DNA from: Gammaproteobacteria bacterium
Lineage (GTDB): Bacteria > Pseudomonadota > Gammaproteobacteria > UBA6429 > Thiohalophilaceae
DNA: 9,624 nt
Direction of reading: 5' to 3'
Assembly (NCBI GenBank): GCA_013152045.1
Contig: JAADGZ010000017.1
Span: 1-9,624, forward strand
Positions within the stretch are counted from its first letter, which is position 1. Every line of letters starts with the position of its first letter. Shown here piece by piece: positions 6,379-9,624 of the stretch. Below the pieces are notes generated by a model. The model searched no databases. It was not told the DNA's origin and saw only the letters and a program-made list of their open reading frames with translations. The position numbers and the translations under genes are program-made.

Positions 6379-7291
6379 CACCTTCAATTTTTTTCTTGTG
6401 TGCACGCGGATGAGCCTTGTCATAGACCTCGGCCAGGTGCTGGAAATCGAGATGGGTATAGATCTGGGTGGTGGTAATGTCTTCATGCCCCAGCAGTTCC
6501 TGTACCGCACGCAGATCATGGCTGGACTCCAACATGTGGCTGGCAAATGAATGACGCAGCATGTGCGGATGCAAACTTCTGTCCAGCCCCCGCCTACGCG
6601 CCCATTCTTTTACCCGTAACTGAATATTGCGTACCCCCATGCGCGTTCCCCGGCGCGTCAGAAACAGGGCCGACTGCGAACCCGAAACCAGATCGGCACG
6701 CTGATCCAGCCAGCGTTGCAAGGCAAGCCGTGCCTTTTTGCCTACCGGCAAACGTCGATCCTTCGCACCTTTGCCGCCGATGACATCCACCATTCCTTCT
6801 TGCAGATCCAGATCGACCCGATTCAGGGCGGCCAGTTCCGAAAGACGCAAGCCGGAAGAATAAAACAGTTCCAGTATGGCGTGATCACGCAGCATGAGCA
6901 GCTCTTGCGGCTGCGTTTCCAGCAGCTGCATAGCCTGATCGGCATCCAGTGTTTCGGGTAATTTGCGCCCGGATCTGGGGGCACGTACATCAATGGCAGG
7001 GTTGTGTTTTAGATTTTCATTTTTCAACTGCCAGGCAAAAAAACTGCGGCTGGCGGAGAGTTCCCGTTGCAGTGTTTTACTGCTAATACCTTGACGGTGG
7101 CGACCAGCAATATAGCGGCGGATGTCGGCCTGTTCCAACCCGGCCCAATTTTCAATCCCGGCCTGTTCACAGAAAGACAGTAGCTTTTGCAGATCACGCT
7201 GGTAGGCCTCCAACGTCCGGGGTGAATAATGACGTTCCGTTCGCAGCTTGCGGATAAATTCCCCGATCAGGCTCTGCGCATGTTTGTCCAT
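6338..7291 (-). CDS. xerC: Site-specific tyrosine recombinase XerC
   Basis: A 317-residue tyrosine recombinase. With XerD it resolves chromosome dimers at dif sites. The N-terminal SAM-like core-binding domain covers about residues 4-90 (HYSPRTLEAYQRDL). The catalytic domain carries the full set: Arg149 (SSGLRLSE), Lys174 (GGKGAKDRR), His243 and Arg246 (HPHMLRHSFASH), His269 (LLGHED) and nucleophile Tyr278 (TQIYTH). Position after dapF and yigA favours XerC over XerD. It is about 15-20 residues longer than usual XerC; the extra is a charged tail (from about 297) encoded where the kinase gene overlaps. The ATG at 7291 follows the yigA stop by 10 bases, with no clear ribosome binding site, so translation may depend on coupling. 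All catalytic residues are present, so the enzyme should be active. Confidence 0.95.
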   Translation of the reverse strand: MDKHAQSLIGEFIRKLRTERHYSPRTLEAYQRDLQKLLSFCEQAGIENWAGLEQADIRRYIAGRHRQGISSKTLQRELSASRSFFAWQLKNENLKHNPAIDVRAPRSGRKLPETLDADQAMQLLETQPQELLMLRDHAILELFYSSGLRLSELAALNRVDLDLQEGMVDVIGGKGAKDRRLPVGKKARLALQRWLDQRADLVSGSQSALFLTRRGTRMGVRNIQLRVKEWARRRGLDRSLHPHMLRHSFASHMLESSHDLRAVQELLGHEDITTTQIYTHLDFQHLAEVYDKAHPRAHKKKIEGDGGTGKDTNAKTR

Positions 7292-7301
7292 GAAAATAAA
7301 T

Positions 7302-8009
7302 TTATTCCAGATGCTGACTTAACACCCGCGACAAAACCTTGCCCAGATGAGACAGAAACAGAGTACCCATGTCGGCCCGAAAACGCCCGGCATCATGGCT
7401 ACCAATCGCCAGTAGGCCATAACATTTCCGGCTCTGATCGTTAACCAGCAAAGGGATCAACGCCGCAGACTGAATACCTTCAGCGGCATCCTTAAACAGC
7501 GCCTCGACCTGTACCGGTGGCAGCGTGCCGCAGACGGGACGGCGGCCACTGATTACTTTATCAAACGTACCGAGCACAGGTTCACTCCAGTCCACCATTT
7601 CAGGACGCTCGCGCAAATAGGGATGATCGGTATTAAACAGACGCAGTGACACCGCTCCCGCTTCGAAGTCCTGCTGCAGACGCTGATTGACTATCTCGAC
7701 AACCTGAGCCAGCTCGCGGGTATCCAACAGCGCCAGAATCAGGCTATTGAAATGTTTGCTGAGTTTTTCATTCTTCTCGGCATGCCTGACAAGCTGCTGT
7801 AACTGCCGACGGTACTGTTCTTTTTGCTCGCGCAATACCGAAACCTGCCGCTCTACTAACGATACCGTGCCGCCATGCACATGCGGCAAAATCATATCCG
7901 CCAGCAGATCCAAATGTTGTTCAAAAAAACCGGGGTGATCGCGCAAGTAGCGCACAAGGGTGTGTTCCAGATCCTTCTCGTCCATACTGTTCTCTTGCTG
8001 GCTACTCAT
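7302..8009 (-). CDS. yigA: DUF484 family protein (YigA)
   Basis: A 235-residue cytoplasmic protein of the DUF484 family, the same length as E. coli YigA. The N-terminal part has the family signature [20 protein letters not shown] (about 20-39) and [16 protein letters not shown], followed by a likely coiled coil (about 53-88). The C-terminal part is GAF-like, with SAALIPL and [14 protein letters not shown] near the end. Its biochemical role is not established. The family is known chiefly for sitting between dapF and xerC, as here. The ATG at 8009 overlaps the repaired dapF stop as ATGA, which fixes both the start and the coupling. An in-frame ATG eight codons later is a possible alternative. 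Confidence 0.93.
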   Translation of the reverse strand: MSSQQENSMDEKDLEHTLVRYLRDHPGFFEQHLDLLADMILPHVHGGTVSLVERQVSVLREQKEQYRRQLQQLVRHAEKNEKLSKHFNSLILALLDTRELAQVVEIVNQRLQQDFEAGAVSLRLFNTDHPYLRERPEMVDWSEPVLGTFDKVISGRRPVCGTLPPVQVEALFKDAAEGIQSAALIPLLVNDQSRKCYGLLAIGSHDAGRFRADMGTLFLSHLGKVLSRVLSQHLE

Positions 8010-8104
8010 AAATTTAGTTCACCTTCATAAACACTGACCGCCGGCCCGGTCATCATGACCGGCTCGTCCCCGCCCGGCCAGTCAATCTGCAACTCGCCAC
8101 CCGC
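8006..8104 (-). pseudogene. dapF: Out-of-frame 3' end of dapF
   Basis: Shifting one base at the CCC run 8100-8102 reopens the dapF frame. It reads GGGELQIDW, then [20 protein letters not shown], and ends in TGA at 8008-8006. This is the standard DapF C-terminus (MTGPA and a final V-Y-E-G). It is listed apart because it is not in frame with the main dapF reading frame as the sequence stands. Confidence 0.9.
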
Positions 8105-8837
8105 CAAATGTGACACCTACCTTAGCATCCAACCAGCCCTGTTGGCGACCCACCACCACGGCGGCACAGGCACCGCTGCCACAGGCCAGGGTTTCACCGC
8201 TGCCACGCTCAAATACCCGCAGGCGAATATGCTGCCGATCGAGGATCTGCATGAAACCAACATTGACCCGCTGCGGAAAACGCGGGTGTGATTCTATTTG
8301 CTCACCCAGTTCTACAACCGGTGCCGAATCGATATCGTTCACCCGCAACACAGCATGTGGATTACCCATAGACAATACGCTGATATCCAGCTTCTCATCG
8401 GCCACCTCCAGGGTATAGACGCTGGCTTCAGCCTCGGCAATAAAAGGAATACGCGCAGGAATAAATATCGGAGCGCCCATATTGACCGTCACCTGACCAT
8501 CATCCTGCAAAAGCAGGCGAATAATACCGGAAGCCGTCGCCACCAACATATCTGACTTCGTAGTCAAACCTTTATCGTAGACAAAGCGGGCGAAACAACG
8601 GGCACCATTGCCGCACTGTTCAACCTCGCTACCATCGGCATTGAAAATACGGTAGGTGAAATCTACCTGCGGCTGCCGGGCAGGCTCCACCAGCAGGATC
8701 TGATCACAGCCCACCCCAAAGTGACGGTCAGCGATAAAGCGCAGCTGGGTAACACTCAGATCGAGGGACTGAGTGATCGCGTCAATAACAACGAAGTCAT
8801 TGCCCAGGCCCTGCATTTTTGTAAAATGAATTATCAT
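8082..8837 (-). CDS. dapF: Diaminopimelate epimerase, frameshifted near its 3' end
   Basis: DapF turns LL-diaminopimelate into the meso form for lysine and peptidoglycan synthesis. Both catalytic cysteines are present: Cys75 in [13 protein letters not shown] and Cys219 in [13 protein letters not shown], with ERGSGET binding the substrate. The N-terminus [13 protein letters not shown] is typical. As read, the frame ends at 251 residues with a wrong tail (GGWRVAD). The normal C-terminus continues one frame over to 8006. Removing one C from the plus-strand run at 8100-8102 gives 276 residues, close to E. coli DapF (274), and places the stop in a 4-nt overlap with yigA. The C-terminal strand is part of the fold, so a true frameshift would probably harm an essential enzyme, and a base-call error is the likelier cause. 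The ATG at 8837 has no clear ribosome binding site. lysA, often next to dapF, is not in the 787 bases upstream. Confidence 0.93.
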   Translation of the reverse strand: MIIHFTKMQGLGNDFVVIDAITQSLDLSVTQLRFIADRHFGVGCDQILLVEPARQPQVDFTYRIFNADGSEVEQCGNGARCFARFVYDKGLTTKSDMLVATASGIIRLLLQDDGQVTVNMGAPIFIPARIPFIAEAEASVYTLEVADEKLDISVLSMGNPHAVLRVNDIDSAPVVELGEQIESHPRFPQRVNVGFMQILDRQHIRLRVFERGSGETLACGSGACAAVVVGRQQGWLDAKVGVTFGGWRVAD

Positions 8838-8869
8838 GAACTTTAAAGTCTTTAAATAGAGGTTTTTTT

Positions 8870-8909
8870 CTCCCTCTCCCCAACCATCTCCCAGTCATGG
8901 GAGAGGGAG
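8870..8909. repeat. Inverted repeat, CTCCCTCTCCC type, upstream of dapF
   Basis: CTCCCTCTCCC (8870-8880) and GGGAGAGGGAG (8899-8909) form a perfect 11-bp stem with an 18-base loop. A run of T (8863-8869) lies just before the stem on the plus strand and none follows on either transcript strand, so it is not a normal intrinsic terminator. From memory, similar CCCTCTCCC...GGGAGAGGG repeats are scattered in many proteobacterial genomes. It sits 33 bases upstream of the dapF start codon, so a transcript of dapF starting farther right would carry this hairpin in its leader. Confidence 0.7.
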
Positions 8910-8949
8910 CCATCGATCTTGCGGCCGATTAATCCGATTTTTCAGTGAC

Positions 8950-8984
8950 CTAAAGCTACCTGCTTTAGCCGGTGGAGCATTCAC
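8950..8984 (+). mobile_element. Possible IS200/IS605-type element end (solo hairpin)
   Basis: CTAAAGC (8950-8956) and GCTTTAG (8962-8968) form a perfect 7-bp stem with a 5-base loop, followed by CCGGTGGAGCATTCAC (8969-8984). A subterminal hairpin followed by a G-rich GGTGG...TTCAC tail resembles the right end of some IS200/IS605 elements, whose transcribed end also forms part of the TnpB guide RNA. No tnpA or tnpB gene is present, and dapF lies where tnpB would be expected. It could only be a remnant or a non-autonomous copy, or a chance hairpin. Confidence 0.25.
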
Positions 8985-8994
8985 AACCCGCGAG

Positions 8995-9186
8995 TTATAC
9001 CCTTCCTGTATCAGGAAACATCATAGCTTTGTCAAACCCAAAATGAAACCAGACATGAAAAAGCCCAACATTACCGTTGCTGCTAACATCCGCACGCATA
9101 TCATCAAAGGCATAATTTACAAAACCCACAGCAGCATAATCTTCTGGTTCTGGAACAGCCGTACAGAAAGATTCTTCTGTTTTCAA
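8995..9186 (-). other. Small unassigned reading frame
   Basis: A 63-codon frame starting with TTG. The translation is acidic and aromatic-rich (AVPEPEDYAAVGFV, GLFHVWFHFGFDKA) and matches no family I recognise. GGAG lies only one base before the TTG, too near to act as a ribosome binding site. It could be a fragment of a lost gene or chance. Confidence 0.12.
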
Positions 9187-9407
9187 GCTCCGGGCTACTT
9201 GTTTCGATAAATGTCCCCCGCCAACTCGGGTGTTAAGATAGAAATAACATCTTTCTCCGATTTATGGTATTCTGTAACGCTAGTGTAGTGGGGCTGTGTG
9301 CCTATGTATCGCTGGCTAACCGAACAATTTCTAAATATAGCCATAGTTCATCACCATAAAGTAATTAGTGAACTAAGTAGCTGTTCTGAATACCCGATCA
9401 CTGGCGG

Positions 9408-9476
9408 ATTTCCACGTTCATGGTGAGCCCTTCGGCTTTGCTCAGGAGAGCCTTGTCGAACTATAGGCGTGGAAAT
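9408..9476. repeat. Inverted-repeat element with 9-bp perfect ends
   Basis: ATTTCCACG (9408-9416) and CGTGGAAAT (9468-9476) flank 51 bases. On the minus strand the inside reads GTTCGACAAGGCTCTCC, then TGAGCAAAGCCGAAGGGCTC and ACCATGAACG. That TTCGACAAG...GAACG pattern is a dispersed intergenic repeat that I have seen in many proteobacterial genomes. No coding potential. Confidence 0.6.
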
Positions 9477-9504
9477 ACCGTAAATAGAACGATAATCTGC
9501 TAGT

Positions 9505-9528
9505 CCTTCGACAAGCTCAGGACGAACG
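9505..9528. repeat. Short TTCGACAAGCTC...GAACG dispersed repeat
   Basis: CCTTCGACAAGCTCAGGACG and the bases after it share the TTCGACAAG, GCTC and GAACG blocks of the element at 9415-9460, but in the opposite orientation and without its middle part. The two look like relatives of one repeat family. Confidence 0.5.
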
Positions 9529-9540
9529 AGCTTCCCAAAA

Positions 9541-9576
9541 GAACGATCGTTCCAAAAGTGGCTGGTATTTGGAACG
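9541..9576. repeat. Nested palindromes near the right edge
   Basis: GAACGATCGTTC (9541-9552) is a perfect 12-bp palindrome. Overlapping it, CGTTCCAAA (9548-9556) pairs with TTTGGAACG (9568-9576) across an 11-base loop. The two foldings are mutually exclusive. The right arm with its flank (9564-9581) is also an imperfect inverted copy of 9463-9479. Confidence 0.5.
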
Positions 9577-9624
9577 CCTATTTAGTTCTTCATTTTGCAT
9601 CTTGTTGTCTGTAGTACGCACCTG

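Larger units (their letters stand above)
8838..9624. other. Non-coding, repeat-rich region upstream of dapF
   Basis: No recognisable gene lies in these 787 bases. The region holds at least five inverted or dispersed repeats, listed separately. Three tiny reading frames occur: a minus-strand TTG frame at 8995-9186, a plus-strand ATG frame at 9043-9210 (55 codons, opposite the first) and a plus-strand ATG frame at 9304-9426 (40 codons) that runs into a repeat. None matches a family I know or has a good ribosome binding site. The dapF promoter must lie in or beyond this region, but I see no strong -35/-10 pair close to the gene. Confidence 0.6.

Noticed and set aside
6379..6546. An upstream ATG at 6546 that would add 56 residues to the histidine kinase.
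   Set aside because: This stretch is xerC coding sequence in another frame. The added residues look random, and a signal-peptide-like start with a ribosome binding site exists at about 6378.
6098..6550. A 150-codon plus-strand reading frame opposite the kinase sensor domain and the xerC end.
   Set aside because: Both minus-strand genes there have clear family motifs. The plus-strand translation has no recognisable domain and is a mirror frame of real coding sequence.
8095..8110. Programmed frameshifting in dapF.
   Set aside because: DapF is not known to use it, no stimulatory stop or typical slippery heptamer is visible, and an extra base in a CCC run explains the shift more simply.
9304..9426. 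A 40-codon plus-strand ATG frame (MYRWLTEQFLNIAIV...).
   Set aside because: It runs into a palindromic repeat for its last codons, has no clear ribosome binding site and matches nothing known to me.

Overview
The window reads as a chromosomal segment of a gammaproteobacterium. The main clue is the run dapF, yigA (DUF484), xerC, a conserved neighbourhood in that class. The proteins look gammaproteobacterial, and short palindromic intergenic repeats of a kind common in proteobacterial genomes are present. Genus cannot be told from the sequence. All recognised genes lie on the minus strand, so transcription runs from high to low coordinates.

Right to left: 8838-9624 has no convincing gene. It holds several inverted repeats, a possible IS200/IS605-type end and a few tiny unconvincing ORFs. 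Next comes a tightly packed unit: dapF (diaminopimelate epimerase), yigA, xerC (tyrosine recombinase), a membrane sensor histidine kinase with a periplasmic solute-binding-type sensor, and a single-domain response regulator. The joints are 4 nt overlap, 10 nt gap, 41 nt overlap and 2 nt gap, once two lesions are allowed for. The two-component pair sits where yigB follows xerC in E. coli.

A second module follows: a TetR-family regulator (3514-4134), then an MMPL/RND-type transporter overlapping by 4 nt a periplasmic LolA-like protein (995-3430 and 195-998). The regions upstream of tetR and of the transporter share a 24-bp operator-like site with CTGAA...TTCAG ends. This suggests that the TetR protein controls both itself and the transporter pair, which probably moves a lipid or hydrophobic compound between membrane and periplasm. 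Left of this is a 79-bp near-perfect palindrome.

Two genes are interrupted by single-base changes. dapF is frameshifted near its 3' end at a CCC run. Removing one base restores a 276-residue protein whose stop overlaps the yigA start. The histidine kinase has an in-frame TGA exactly where the first glycine of the G2 ATP-lid box is expected, with intact coding sequence beyond it. Either both are sequencing errors or the strain carries fresh mutations. I found no CRISPR array, tRNA, rRNA or complete mobile element, and no clearly new system. The most informative non-obvious signals are the paired operators, the near-leaderless tetR promoter inside one of them, and the two gene lesions.
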